56,479 bases of DNA from CAZMCH01 sp964564735 (GCA_964564735.1 CAZMCH010000018.1:1-56479); one strand, 5' to 3'. Shown: positions 45,069 to 55,335, counted from the stretch's first letter. Notes: a model not told the origin generated them from the sequence alone. Program-made: numbers and translations.

Positions 45069-46031
45069 ATGAACAAAGATAGAAGAAAATTTTTGGCTCA
45101 AATAGCCACTATTGCTGGTTTATCAGCAATCGACGGATTTGGAATACTAAAACATGCTTCTGCTTTTCAGTCTGAAAATAAAGCAGAACTAAGCAAAGAT
45201 ATTAGGGATTATCCATATATCACAGATGTCCTTCGATCAAAAAATATTGAACTTCATTTTCCGCTTTTGGTCTCATCTTGTGCTGATCCAAAAATGAATT
45301 ATCTCAATGACATACCTTTCCTTATCGAGTTAGAAGTTTGCAAGATATGGAAAGAATCTTTATTTGAATGGGATGCTATTTCTAATGTTGGTGCAGGAGG
45401 GCTTCAACAATTAATGGATTTCACCGCCAGAGGCGATCTTGGAATGACCATTGCAAATAGCCCTGAAATTGTAGAGCTAAATACTGCATCAGCAGAAAAT
45501 AACAGATTAGCAAAGGAAATATCATCAAAAAGAGAGTCTCTTAATACCCTAGTCAGTGCAGGTAGTGGAGACCTAACACAAGCAACCATCGGAAAAATCA
45601 ACGCACTAAGATCAGAGATTGCCAATCTAACAGAAAGAAAAGAAAAGGCATATAATAGACTAAAAGAGGCAAAAACTTCTTATGCAAGAAAAATCCGATC
45701 TTTAAGCAAGGATGAATTGATCAAATTTGATTCGAGGTTTGTTCCTGAAATATGTATTCCTGCTGGTATAAAATATATTGTTGATATTACATTAGATTGT
45801 CAAAACTACTTTGGTGGACCTATTGAAATGAATGTATGGAGAGGGCTTGCAGCTTATAATTCAGGACCTCAAAAGACAAAAGATTGGTATGGGATGCCAT
45901 TTATTCGTGAAACAGTATTATATACAAGAGATATTATTTTTAATTTATCAAAGATGATGGAACTCAAAAAGGCTTATTCTACGGGAGATAGTGCTTTAAT
46001 TGCAAAGACGAAAAGCCGATTGAAACTATAA
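45069..46031 (+). CDS. Tat-type lytic transglycosylase with coiled-coil insertion
   Basis: A 320-residue protein with a twin-arginine signal (DRRKFLAQIATIAGLSAI). The SLT-type core has the catalytic Glu in WKESLFEWDAISNVGAGGLQQLMDFTA and the later AAYNSGPQKTKDWYGMPFIRETVLYTRDI, typical of peptidoglycan lytic transglycosylases. Between these, residues of about 140-205 are a charged coiled coil, an unusual insertion. It starts an operon with dtd, a membrane methyltransferase-like gene and addB-addA; the functional link is unclear. Confidence 0.78.
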   Translation: MNKDRRKFLAQIATIAGLSAIDGFGILKHASAFQSENKAELSKDIRDYPYITDVLRSKNIELHFPLLVSSCADPKMNYLNDIPFLIELEVCKIWKESLFEWDAISNVGAGGLQQLMDFTARGDLGMTIANSPEIVELNTASAENNRLAKEISSKRESLNTLVSAGSGDLTQATIGKINALRSEIANLTERKEKAYNRLKEAKTSYARKIRSLSKDELIKFDSRFVPEICIPAGIKYIVDITLDCQNYFGGPIEMNVWRGLAAYNSGPQKTKDWYGMPFIRETVLYTRDIIFNLSKMMELKKAYSTGDSALIAKTKSRLKL

Positions 46032-46041
46032 GGAGAATATT

Positions 46042-46491
46042 TTGAGGGCTGTTATTCAAAGAGTCAATAAAGCAAGTGTATCTGTTGATGGGGAAATCAT
46101 ATCATCAATATCAAAGGGTTTGCTTGTGTTTTTGGGGGTTGCTGATGATGATGATATATCTGATGCTAAATATCTAGCAGATAAGACCACTGGATTACGA
46201 ATTTTTGAGGATATTGATGAAAAAATGAACCTTTCAATTACTGATATAGGCGGGGAAATTCTCGTAATTTCCCAATTTACGCTTTATGGTGATTGCCGAA
46301 AAGGGCGCAGACCAAGTTTTACAAGTGCCGCAAAGCCTCAAAAGGCTATAGAACTTTATGAAGCCTATATTTCTGCTCTGGCAGAGATTGGATTAAAACC
46401 AAAAACAGGTATATTTCAGGCATACATGCAGGTTGAGTTGATAAATGATGGTCCTGTAACTATCTTGCTTGATAGCAAAAAAACATTTTAG
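46042..46491 (+). CDS. dtd: D-aminoacyl-tRNA deacylase
   Basis: Removes D-amino acids from mischarged tRNA. The 149 residues begin MRAVIQRVNKASVSVDG and contain the SQFTLYGDCRKGRRPSFTSAAKP (catalytic SQFTL region) and the C-terminal MQVELINDGPVTILLDS. The start is TTG with AAGGAG upstream; it begins 10 bp after the transglycosylase stop. Confidence 0.96.
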   Translation: MRAVIQRVNKASVSVDGEIISSISKGLLVFLGVADDDDISDAKYLADKTTGLRIFEDIDEKMNLSITDIGGEILVISQFTLYGDCRKGRRPSFTSAAKPQKAIELYEAYISALAEIGLKPKTGIFQAYMQVELINDGPVTILLDSKKTF

Positions 46492-46498
46492 ATTATTT

Positions 46499-47236
46499 AT
46501 GAACAAATCTTTTATATCTTTAGACGAGTATTTGCAAAAAATCGGAAATATATTCTTTCGTTGGCGAAGCTATATCCCTTTATTGCTAATTCCGATCTTG
46601 TTTCTTAAGACAAAAAATCTTCAGATTATATTCAACAATCATTATACCGAAATGGCATATCAGCTAATATGTGTTATTATCTCTATTACTGGCGAATTTG
46701 TGCGAATAATTACTATTGGATATGTGCCATCTGGAACATCTGGACGAAACACAAAAGAACAAAGAGCGACTACATTGAATACTAGCGGAACATACTCCAT
46801 TATGCGTAATCCGCTTTATTTTGGAAATTATCTCATAATTCTTGGCATAAGCCTTTTTTGGCGTTCATGGGAATTAGTTATCTTTAATAGCCTTTTATTT
46901 GCCTTTTTTTATGTTCCTATCATACTTGTTGAAGAAAGGTTTCTTCTTAACAGATTTAACGATGATTATCGTGAATATATCGCCAAGAGTCCTTGTTTTT
47001 TCCCCAGATTTTCGCTTTGGAATCCTGCAAATACAAAATGGAGTTGGAAGATGGTTATTCGCAGAGAGTATAACAGCGTCTTTGCGTTAAGTCTATCTTT
47101 TGCTCTAGTTGCTCATATTAGGCTTTATTTGATAAATAATAAGATGGTTTTTGGTATATCATGGTTGATATTTGTTGGTGTTTTTATGGCTTTATGGTTA
47201 GTTATAAGGTTTCTCAAAATAGCAAAAAGATTATAG
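46499..47236 (+). CDS. Isoprenylcysteine carboxyl methyltransferase-like membrane protein
   Basis: A 245-residue protein with about five membrane segments. The motif GTYSIMRNPLYFGNYLIILGI and the following EERFLLNRFNDDYREYI match the ICMT/PEMT family, which methylates small or lipid substrates using SAM in the membrane. The start at 46499 is seven bases after dtd, without a strong ribosome site; a start at 46469 would overlap dtd. The substrate is unknown. Confidence 0.8.
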   Translation: MNKSFISLDEYLQKIGNIFFRWRSYIPLLLIPILFLKTKNLQIIFNNHYTEMAYQLICVIISITGEFVRIITIGYVPSGTSGRNTKEQRATTLNTSGTYSIMRNPLYFGNYLIILGISLFWRSWELVIFNSLLFAFFYVPIILVEERFLLNRFNDDYREYIAKSPCFFPRFSLWNPANTKWSWKMVIRREYNSVFALSLSFALVAHIRLYLINNKMVFGISWLIFVGVFMALWLVIRFLKIAKRL

Positions 47237-47255
47237 TAGGAAGTTAAGCTAATTT

Positions 47256-49901
47256 ATGATCAAAAAAGCGAAATCTATAAAAGAAATTCATGACGAGATT
47301 GATGATTATAGCCTTGTTATAACTACTGACGCACCTTTAAGAACCGCATTGGATCGCCTAATAAATAAGCCTTTTCTAGGCGTGCAAGCGATGACACCAA
47401 AAGAGATCGCTGGAAAATATGCGTTTCGTATCTTTAATCGTCCTGTCATGAGTGAAGTAGAAGCGATAATTGAGGTTTCCAGAAAGCTAAATATGGATAT
47501 AAGGGAAACTCATCATTATTCAGAAGCAATATTTACTTTATGGGAAAATTTTGGCAATTCTGATAAGCTATGGGATTTTCTGAATGAAGAAGGCAAATCA
47601 GTTTTGAGGTTATTAAAAGAAATGCCAATAATTCAGCTTGCTATGGAACGATTTGATAATTCACTTATATCAAATGAAAAAACCGCTGTTGTCGGTTTGG
47701 ATTTCTTTAATAAACTTGACAAATCCATCTTGCCAAAAACCTACAACGAAATAGATATATTTACAAATGAAGATTATTATTTACCTAATTTTTATGGTTT
47801 TTATAGTGAAAAGGAGCTTGTTGACTTTGTTGTCAGCATCATTGAAAAAAAAGACCAAGACAATATCGCAATAATACTTGATCCAAAAAGCCCGTATTTA
47901 GCATTATTCAAATCAAAACTTATAAATAAGGGCATAGAGGTTAATGTTAGAGAAGATGTCAAAGATCATTTTCAAGTAAGGATTTTCATGTCATTAATTG
48001 ATATTGGACTAAATCCAATAGACCTTACAGTCAAAGAAATATCACATTTTGCAGATATTTTCTCTTTCCATATAGACGATAGATATAATGAATACCTTCT
48101 GACTGAATATAGATCAACCTTGATTGACGATCAAAAATCAGATGAATTTCTTGAATTTTATGACTTAATTTTCAATATTGCCACTATAACATACGAATCA
48201 CTTATAGGCTTATTAAAAAGTAAAAAGAATATATTACCAGATGAGTTTATAGAAATCTTACATAATCTTGATTTGATGGACAAAAAGATTGATTTAGAAT
48301 CATATTTGGAACTTGAATACTACATAAGAAATTTTGATATAGAAATTGCCAGAAAAAGACAAGGTGTTCTGATGATTGATTGTGGAAATTCTGTTTTTGT
48401 TGATAGGGCGATATGCTTCTTTGTCGGTCTGGATTCCACTTGGGTTAAAAATATGAATATAGATCATATTAATAAGATAAAACAAGATAAAAACAATCTT
48501 GATTCTTTTCAGATATTACTACAGCAAGGTGAACTTAGATATTACTTTGTATCTACAATTAAGGATAATCAACCAGTTATACCATGCTATTATTTCAACA
48601 TTCTTTACGAAAGAAATATTGATCGATTTGACAGAGATGAGATTTTTAATACAAAAATAATACACAATAAAGAACTTATCTTTGAAAATCAACGGGATAA
48701 AAATAACATAGATATTGAATGTGATAAAGATATATATTTTTCTCAAACGACATTAAATAAATTCATAACATGCCCAAGACAATATATGTATAATAAACTC
48801 ATTCATACAGAAGAACATGAAAACTTCCTAAAAGGCAATCTTTTTCATGAATACGCAGCGTTTTATTTGGAACATAATCATATCGCCAGAGAGAAGAGCG
48901 TAGATTATTTTGTTAGTTTTATGCTTCGGGAATTTAAGAGAATAGGCGATGAAATGAATATTGATATAGAGCAGTCTAAGTTCAGAATAGGCTTATATTG
49001 TATTCATTCACTCATTGACGCATATTTAGATAAAATAAACCAAAATATTTCACTTTTCTCCATTGATAAGGAAAAAGGTAGTAAAAATCGTTTTCTTGAT
49101 TTATTAGGGTTAAAAGGGGAAAATAAAAACGCAGAGATAAATTTTAGAGATGAAGAACTTCATATAGAAGGAAAAATTGATGTTATGGTCAATGAGGTTA
49201 CTATTATTGATTATAAGTCAAGTAATAAAGAAAAAAAATCTACTGATATAATTGGTGAGTCTATACTCCAGCTAATAAATAATGAAGTAGATTTTCAGCC
49301 TATAATGTATATATTAGAAATGCGGAGAAATAATCTCGGTAATATTGAGTTTATATACGACTTCTTTTTGAGTAATCATAAAGACATAATAAATGGAACT
49401 GCGACTCCAGATGCAAACTTAGTAACTATTAAATATTATGATATGGATTTCAATGATTTTCTAAAGACGCAAGAGTGTATTGATTTATTATCATCTGCAT
49501 CAAAAGCAAGGGCAAAAGCTATGGAAAAGATAGGATATGACATGCTTATCAGATTCTTTATAGAAAACCCTATGTCAAGAGAATTGCAGTTTGACACAAA
49601 ATATGAAAAGGTATTTGACAGCGAATATCGAAATAATTTTGTAAAATATGCCTATCGCTTTGCAGATATTAAAGACAAAGAAGTTGACGATATACTCAAA
49701 GGAATAATTTTACTAAGAAAGGGCTCAGGCATAAATCGCGCACTCTATTTCAAAGATGACATTGATGAATTTGAGGATTTTCTTATCAATAAGTATAATG
49801 AGTTGTTATCATATATAAATGACACGTTTCCATGCAAGCCATTAACTAAAGAGAATTGTGATAAATGCGAATATATAGACATCTGCACAAGGGTATATTA
49901 A
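47256..49901 (+). CDS. addB: AddB-type nuclease subunit without an obvious Walker A
   Basis: An 881-residue protein that pairs with the next gene. Its C-terminal nuclease has the PD-(D/E)xK pattern (FHEYAAFYLEHN, then EGKIDVMVNEVTIIDYKSS). Cys506 (CPRQYMYN) and CDKCEYIDIC (Cys868, 871, 877; C-x2-C-x5-C) match the iron-sulfur staple of AddB. The N-terminal half is helicase-like but lacks a GxxGxGKT loop. Together with AddA it would resect double-strand breaks for recombination. The similarity is weak in the N-terminal half, so the subunit call rests on the cluster and context. Confidence 0.75.
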   Translation: MIKKAKSIKEIHDEIDDYSLVITTDAPLRTALDRLINKPFLGVQAMTPKEIAGKYAFRIFNRPVMSEVEAIIEVSRKLNMDIRETHHYSEAIFTLWENFGNSDKLWDFLNEEGKSVLRLLKEMPIIQLAMERFDNSLISNEKTAVVGLDFFNKLDKSILPKTYNEIDIFTNEDYYLPNFYGFYSEKELVDFVVSIIEKKDQDNIAIILDPKSPYLALFKSKLINKGIEVNVREDVKDHFQVRIFMSLIDIGLNPIDLTVKEISHFADIFSFHIDDRYNEYLLTEYRSTLIDDQKSDEFLEFYDLIFNIATITYESLIGLLKSKKNILPDEFIEILHNLDLMDKKIDLESYLELEYYIRNFDIEIARKRQGVLMIDCGNSVFVDRAICFFVGLDSTWVKNMNIDHINKIKQDKNNLDSFQILLQQGELRYYFVSTIKDNQPVIPCYYFNILYERNIDRFDRDEIFNTKIIHNKELIFENQRDKNNIDIECDKDIYFSQTTLNKFITCPRQYMYNKLIHTEEHENFLKGNLFHEYAAFYLEHNHIAREKSVDYFVSFMLREFKRIGDEMNIDIEQSKFRIGLYCIHSLIDAYLDKINQNISLFSIDKEKGSKNRFLDLLGLKGENKNAEINFRDEELHIEGKIDVMVNEVTIIDYKSSNKEKKSTDIIGESILQLINNEVDFQPIMYILEMRRNNLGNIEFIYDFFLSNHKDIINGTATPDANLVTIKYYDMDFNDFLKTQECIDLLSSASKARAKAMEKIGYDMLIRFFIENPMSRELQFDTKYEKVFDSEYRNNFVKYAYRFADIKDKEVDDILKGIILLRKGSGINRALYFKDDIDEFEDFLINKYNELLSYINDTFPCKPLTKENCDKCEYIDICTRVY

Positions 49902-49905
49902 TAAA

Positions 49906-52752
49906 ATGAGTGAAATAAAAACATCAGCATTAAACGAAAGACAACAGAAAGTTGTTGAAAGCATTGACGGCATATATGTTGTTGATGCAGGTGCGGGAAC
50001 AGGAAAGACAACCGCCATAACTAGCCGATATGAGCATATATTGGATCACACATCTCCAGAAAATATATTACTGCTTACATTTACAAACAACGCAGCACAA
50101 AACATGAAAAGCAAAGTCATTAAGGAATGTTCAGAAAAATGCGACATTACCGATCTGGCAAGAGCGCCCATCAGCACTTTTCATTCATTTTGCAATGGCT
50201 TATTAGTACAGTATGGACTTGACTCACCAAATCATTTGGGGATTGAAAGCTTTTTGCGAAATCCCATCATCCTGCAAAGTGAAGTCTATGAAAGGCAATT
50301 ATTTAGAAGATTTTATAATAATTTCAGGTCAACAAAACGACAATATACACCCATATATAAAGTCCTCAAACACAATAACGTTTATGAGGTTATTAGAAAG
50401 CTATGCTGTAAAGGGATTTTTCCAAAAAGGAATGGCTGGTTTAACAATGGTCTTGATATGCTAATGGCAGATTTTGAATTATACAAGCAAAAAAAACATG
50501 ACGATCTGAACAATCCAAAATTTGTGAAGGATTTTATAAAAAAGCTAAAAGAAGGTCTTTATATAAAAATGCCGAATATCGAAGATATTGCAGTTAAAGA
50601 TATTATAAAACCGGAATTGGTTGAAGATGCTTTTTTTGATGATCGCTCAATGCTAATCGAATTTACTCACGATGTCTATTTTGATTATATAGAGCATTGC
50701 GTAAAAATGAATAGAATCAACTTTGATTTTATGATTATGTTTGCATTTATTTTGTTATATCATAATCATGCCCTTCGTGAAAGCAAGGCTTTTGAATATG
50801 TAATGGTTGATGAGTTTCAAGATACAAACGAGATACAATTTATGATGGTGCTAATGCTGATGAAAAAAAATAATCTCTGTGCTGTTGGTGATTGGAAGCA
50901 GGGAATCTACGCATTTAGAAACGCCACTATTGATAATATACTTGAATTTGATAACAAACTTAAATTTTATAAAGATATGTTGAATATGGATTATGAACGA
51001 ATAAATTTTGATGTATCAGCAGAACATCTTGACTTTAATATCAATTACAGAAGTTCGCAAACAATACTTGATTTTTCCGAAAAATCCCTAATTGCCAAAG
51101 CGACCAAAGATGAGGACGTCAATATGGATATAAAAGAAAAGATTGTCCATCTTGAATCGGGTTTTGATTTGCAAGATCAAACAAAGATAGAGTTTTATCA
51201 GGCGAAAAATAAAGATGAGGAATATGACCTTATATTATCAAAAATACAGGAAATAGTTGATAATGATAATTATCTCATCAAAGAGATGAAAAATGATGAA
51301 TATATAACAAGGCATGTTAAGCTTAAAGACATAGCGGTACTTTCACGCAAGAGGGATTTTGCGCTTGAGCTCGCTGATAGGGCAATAAAATATGGAATAC
51401 CTGCTAATTATGATGGGGGGATAGAATTGTTTAAGACTGAACCTGCCTTGATCTTACTTGCTTGGTTGAGAGTTAGAGCAAAACTAGATAATAATCGTGG
51501 TTGGCTACCAATACTTGAAAAAGAGGGATATAACTATCGTGAGATTGAGACTATTTTAAACAGCAAAAAATATCCAAACAACCTTTTGAACTTTAGGTCG
51601 GAATTACTTTTAGAAGATAAAGACATTATATCATTAATTGAAAAAATATTTAGATTTCATGGTTTTTCTGATACTTACTCAAATGCTATTATAGTTGTGA
51701 TTGGTTCATTGTTTAGAGATTTTCTTATACCTGTTTCCGATCTTGTAAACTTCATAGAAGAAAATATTGAGGGCGAGGAAACCTACGAGGTAGACATAAA
51801 TAAATCAGATGATTCCATCACAATACAAACCATACATGGTGCAAAAGGGCTTGAATATCCTGTTGTGTTTATTTCTGATGTAAATGCTAGAAGATTTCCA
51901 CCAAATCAATCAGAAAGAAATACTCTATTTTTCCATGATCTTGTTGGTTTAAGGGTAAAAAATGAGTTTGGAGAAAAAAACGGCTATAAATATGTCTTTG
52001 ATAAATGGCAGACCGACCTTCTATATACAAAGCTTTTTTCTGATTATGACGAGGAAAGAAGACTATTATATGTCGCAATTACAAGAGCAAAGCAATATCT
52101 AATATTTACTGCTAATGATAAGCAATCATATTTCTTCGAGAAAATGTCTGAAGGATTTAATATTATTTATAACTATCCTTTGACAATATCACCTATTAAG
52201 ACTGAAAAGATTTATGATAATGATATATTTAAGATCGGTGAATATGAAAAGCGCGGTCTTGCTATTGGTGTTCATGATATTATGCAATATAAATCATCAG
52301 GCGATGGTAAAGGGAAACGCTTTGGAATTGAACTTCATGATTTTGCACAAAAATATGCGTCAGGAATAGACACTTATTGGGATCATCCAAAGGCAGATAA
52401 GATAAGAGAATTTATAAAATCGCTAAATGCTAATGAAATTAAAGTAGAATTAGATTGCTTATTGCCAATAGATGATTATCTTGTTCGGGGCAAGATTGAC
52501 CTTTTGGCTTTATATAATGATCGGATAGAGATTATTGATTATAAAAGCGATCTAGATTATACAAACGAAGCAGAATATAGAAAACAGCTATCTGTATATT
52601 ATCATGTCGTTAGGCAAGTTTATACAGATAAACCAATCTATTGTAAGATATACTATGTATGCATGGATGAGATAAAAGAAATTGATCCTTTGTCTTTTGA
52701 TGAAATTGGCGAAAATATAAAAATCAAATTGAAAAAACATGAAATCAAGTAA
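49906..52752 (+). CDS. addA: AddA/RecB-type helicase-nuclease
   Basis: A 948-residue UvrD-superfamily helicase with C-terminal nuclease. Walker A is AGAGTGKTT (28-36), motif II is DEFQD (about 302-306), motif IV region INYRSSQTI, motif V TIHGAKGLEYPVV and motif VI LLYVAITRAKQ. The nuclease has YLVRGKIDLLALYNDRIEIIDYKSD (about 858-880). It begins 4 bp after addB, so the two are coupled. This is the ATP-driven subunit of the break-resection complex; about 250 residues shorter than typical AddA. Confidence 0.88.
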   Translation: MSEIKTSALNERQQKVVESIDGIYVVDAGAGTGKTTAITSRYEHILDHTSPENILLLTFTNNAAQNMKSKVIKECSEKCDITDLARAPISTFHSFCNGLLVQYGLDSPNHLGIESFLRNPIILQSEVYERQLFRRFYNNFRSTKRQYTPIYKVLKHNNVYEVIRKLCCKGIFPKRNGWFNNGLDMLMADFELYKQKKHDDLNNPKFVKDFIKKLKEGLYIKMPNIEDIAVKDIIKPELVEDAFFDDRSMLIEFTHDVYFDYIEHCVKMNRINFDFMIMFAFILLYHNHALRESKAFEYVMVDEFQDTNEIQFMMVLMLMKKNNLCAVGDWKQGIYAFRNATIDNILEFDNKLKFYKDMLNMDYERINFDVSAEHLDFNINYRSSQTILDFSEKSLIAKATKDEDVNMDIKEKIVHLESGFDLQDQTKIEFYQAKNKDEEYDLILSKIQEIVDNDNYLIKEMKNDEYITRHVKLKDIAVLSRKRDFALELADRAIKYGIPANYDGGIELFKTEPALILLAWLRVRAKLDNNRGWLPILEKEGYNYREIETILNSKKYPNNLLNFRSELLLEDKDIISLIEKIFRFHGFSDTYSNAIIVVIGSLFRDFLIPVSDLVNFIEENIEGEETYEVDINKSDDSITIQTIHGAKGLEYPVVFISDVNARRFPPNQSERNTLFFHDLVGLRVKNEFGEKNGYKYVFDKWQTDLLYTKLFSDYDEERRLLYVAITRAKQYLIFTANDKQSYFFEKMSEGFNIIYNYPLTISPIKTEKIYDNDIFKIGEYEKRGLAIGVHDIMQYKSSGDGKGKRFGIELHDFAQKYASGIDTYWDHPKADKIREFIKSLNANEIKVELDCLLPIDDYLVRGKIDLLALYNDRIEIIDYKSDLDYTNEAEYRKQLSVYYHVVRQVYTDKPIYCKIYYVCMDEIKEIDPLSFDEIGENIKIKLKKHEIK

Positions 52753-52775
52753 CGTCAGTTCGATATAGGAATAAA

Positions 52776-52946
52776 CCACAAAGACACTAAAACACAAAGC
52801 ATCACAAGGGATTAAAGATTAAATTTTTAACGTTGTAAAAAAGAAATAGACTGCTGATTTTCGCTGACTGCATAACGCAGATCATCTCTAGTTTTTCAAA
52901 GAGATGATAAATCATATTCCTGCTTCGTGCCTTTGTGTCTTGGTGG
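52776..52946. repeat. 171-bp element with terminal inverted repeats
   Basis: The left end CCACAAAGACACTAAAACAC (from 52776) and the right end CTTTGTGTCTTGGTGG (to 52946) are imperfect inverted repeats (19 of 24 bases). The centre contains a perfect 9-bp hairpin, ATCATCTCT (52880-52888) with AGAGATGAT (52899-52907). No protein is encoded. CCACAAAGACACAAAG-type ends are dispersed in many environmental genomes. Confidence 0.6.
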
Positions 52947-53048
52947 TAGATACAAATTCTTACACCGAACTCACGTTAAGTAAATCTTTTAGGGAAAAAG
53001 GTATTTATAGGTAAAAAAACAACTTCTTGTGAATCAGGAGGACAGAAT

Positions 53049-54269
53049 TTGACAGACAAAGATAAAGAAATATTACGCGATCTTGCAAAACAATACCTAG
53101 ACATCTGTAATAAGCCACAACAACAAGAACGACGAAAGCTTTGGAGAGCGCATAACAGCTTTAACGGTGATAGACCTTTAATTTATATCAGGGCTTTTGC
53201 TTGGCATGAAATGCCTCAATCATCCTGTCAATGTGAGGATGCATTTGCCAGAGGGTATGAAAGCTTCTTTCGTAATCATCTATTTTGGGATACTTTTAAT
53301 GATGATTCGATCTTTGAGCCTTGGATAACTGTTAATGCTGTTTATAGATCGGCAGGATGGGGAATTGGTGCAAGGGTAATAAGTCCAAATATCAATGGTG
53401 GGGCTTGTAAATTTGACTATCCAATTAAAGAATTAGATGACATCAAAAAAATGAAGACTCCCAGACATGAGATTGATGAAGAAAAAACATCAGAAAAGTA
53501 TGATAGGCTTTACGATATTTTGGGAGATATAATAACAATAAATCTCGATAGAGGTCCAGCACATCGGATGTGGAGCGCTGATATATCAACTGATCTTGGG
53601 CATTTGCGGGGCATAGAAAATTTTATGCTTGATATGAGTGATAATCCAGAATGGCTTCATGAATTGGTGTCTTTTATGTCAAAGGCTATACTTGATACAC
53701 ATGATCAGGCAGAAATCGCTGGTGATTGGGGATTATGCGCTCATCAAAATCAAGCCATGCCTTATGCAGAAGAACTTGGTGATCCAGCACCAAATCATAA
53801 TGGTGTAAGCAGAAAGCAGTTATGGGGATATATGGCGGCACAGGAATTTGCATTGGTTTCACCTTCAATGCACTATGAATTTCTTCTTCAATATCAAATC
53901 CCTATTTTGAGTAAATTTGGATTGGTAGCCTATGGTTGTTGTGAAGACTTAACAAACAAAATTGATATATTGAGGAAGATTCCCAATCTTAGAAGGATCG
54001 CTGTTTCACCGTTTGCTGATGTCGCTAAATGTGCTGAACAAATAGGCAAAGACTATATATTTAGCTATCGTCCAAGTCCTGCTGATATGGTTAGCTATGG
54101 GCTTGATGAAGATAAGATCAAAGCGATCTTAAAAAAAGACCTTGAATCTGCAAAGCAATGTCATGTTGACATCACATTGAAAGATGTTGAGACGGTTCAG
54201 GGAGATTCAGATAGAATAAAAAACTGGGTGAAGATAACAAGACAAGTTATTGATGAAGTTTATGGTTAG
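53049..54269 (+). CDS. Uroporphyrinogen decarboxylase-like protein
   Basis: A 406-residue UroD-superfamily protein of a different branch from the two at 9-12 kb. It has VAYGCCEDLTNKIDILRKIPNLRRIAVSPFADV and YIFSYRPSPAD, where the adjacent Cys pair could bind metal. Its start is TTG with AGGAGGA upstream. It is not in an obvious operon, as the neighbouring gene runs the other way. The substrate is unknown. Confidence 0.72.
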   Translation: MTDKDKEILRDLAKQYLDICNKPQQQERRKLWRAHNSFNGDRPLIYIRAFAWHEMPQSSCQCEDAFARGYESFFRNHLFWDTFNDDSIFEPWITVNAVYRSAGWGIGARVISPNINGGACKFDYPIKELDDIKKMKTPRHEIDEEKTSEKYDRLYDILGDIITINLDRGPAHRMWSADISTDLGHLRGIENFMLDMSDNPEWLHELVSFMSKAILDTHDQAEIAGDWGLCAHQNQAMPYAEELGDPAPNHNGVSRKQLWGYMAAQEFALVSPSMHYEFLLQYQIPILSKFGLVAYGCCEDLTNKIDILRKIPNLRRIAVSPFADVAKCAEQIGKDYIFSYRPSPADMVSYGLDEDKIKAILKKDLESAKQCHVDITLKDVETVQGDSDRIKNWVKITRQVIDEVYG

Positions 54270-54310
54270 ACTAGATTTTAGTTATACAAGGTAAAAACTA
54301 AAATCCTTTT

Positions 54311-55201
54311 TTATTTTGGTCTGAGAAATAATATCTGGCATTGCGACGCCAATTCTGCACCAAGTAGAAATATCTGCATTGACATATATAGCCAAGTTAT
54401 AAATATTATTATTCCAGCCAAAGGACCATATACAGAGCCATAATTACTAAATTTCAGAACTACAATACTAAAAAGTCTCTTAAATGCCTCAATAAGTAAA
54501 GATGCAAATATAGAGCCAATTAAAGCTCCTTTCCAGTAAACTTTTGCATTCGGAACAAACATATAAACAAGGAAAGTCATTGCTATTAGGAAGATAAGAG
54601 GCATAACATACCCAATAGCAACCCATAAAATGCTAATATCAACAAAAATAATGAAATTTAAATAATCAATGTTTTTGATTGCAGTCAAAAGTGAGTGTAT
54701 AGCGAAGGAAAACCAGAAAAAAGCCCCTGCAGATGCGAAAATTAGGAAAGCGAATAATCTTTCAATCCAGAATTTACGAGGAGTTGCCCCAACCCATATA
54801 CGATTAAGGACTCCTTGCATTATATTAAAGAATCTCATGCCTGACCAGATAAGCCCAAGAAAGCTTAATCCATTGATAACACTACGTTCTGGTGAAGATA
54901 TTATATTATATATGATGTCAAGCATTTCTTTGGCGGATGTAGGAAAATTATCTTGGAGTATTTTGGCAATGAAACCCTGTGCAGTCTCTGAAGAACCAAG
55001 CACATAGCCAAGAGTTGACACCGCAATAATAACTAATGGTATAAGAGACATTAATCCAAAAAATGACATTCCAGCAGCCATTATTGAGCAATTGTGTTGT
55101 CCATATTTATCAATAGTTTCTCTTAATATACGATATAACGCTCTTATGTATGGATTTCTGAAAATCGCCGATTTTTTCATATATCTTAATAATTGATTCA
55201 T
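54311..55201 (-). CDS. YihY/BrkB-family membrane protein
   Basis: A 296-residue integral membrane protein with about six helices. The family patterns SIMAAGMSFFGLMSLIPLVIIAV, RIWVG...RKFWIERLFAF and the C-terminal GPLAGIIIFITWLYMSMQIFLLGAELA identify the YihY (formerly called RNase BN) family. Function is uncertain. The start at 55201 (MNQLLRYM) is chosen; a GTG at 55228 is possible. Confidence 0.88.
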   Translation of the reverse strand: MNQLLRYMKKSAIFRNPYIRALYRILRETIDKYGQHNCSIMAAGMSFFGLMSLIPLVIIAVSTLGYVLGSSETAQGFIAKILQDNFPTSAKEMLDIIYNIISSPERSVINGLSFLGLIWSGMRFFNIMQGVLNRIWVGATPRKFWIERLFAFLIFASAGAFFWFSFAIHSLLTAIKNIDYLNFIIFVDISILWVAIGYVMPLIFLIAMTFLVYMFVPNAKVYWKGALIGSIFASLLIEAFKRLFSIVVLKFSNYGSVYGPLAGIIIFITWLYMSMQIFLLGAELASQCQILFLRPK

Positions 55202-55289
55202 TTCTACGACTTTTTCAGTAATAAACACAGAGACACTGGGAAATAAAAAAGAATTATAGATTAATATAAAGATTATATTAGAGGGATTT

Positions 55290-55335
55290 TGAGACGATTA
55301 TAAAAATCTAAAAACTAGCTTTTTTAACCGTCTCA
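55290..55335 (-). terminator. Possible terminator after leuA
   Basis: TGAGACG (55290-55296) and CGTCTCA (55329-55335) pair over a long A/T-rich loop that can itself partly pair. Transcript read-through into the BrkB-like gene is possible because the U-run after the stem is short. Confidence 0.4.
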
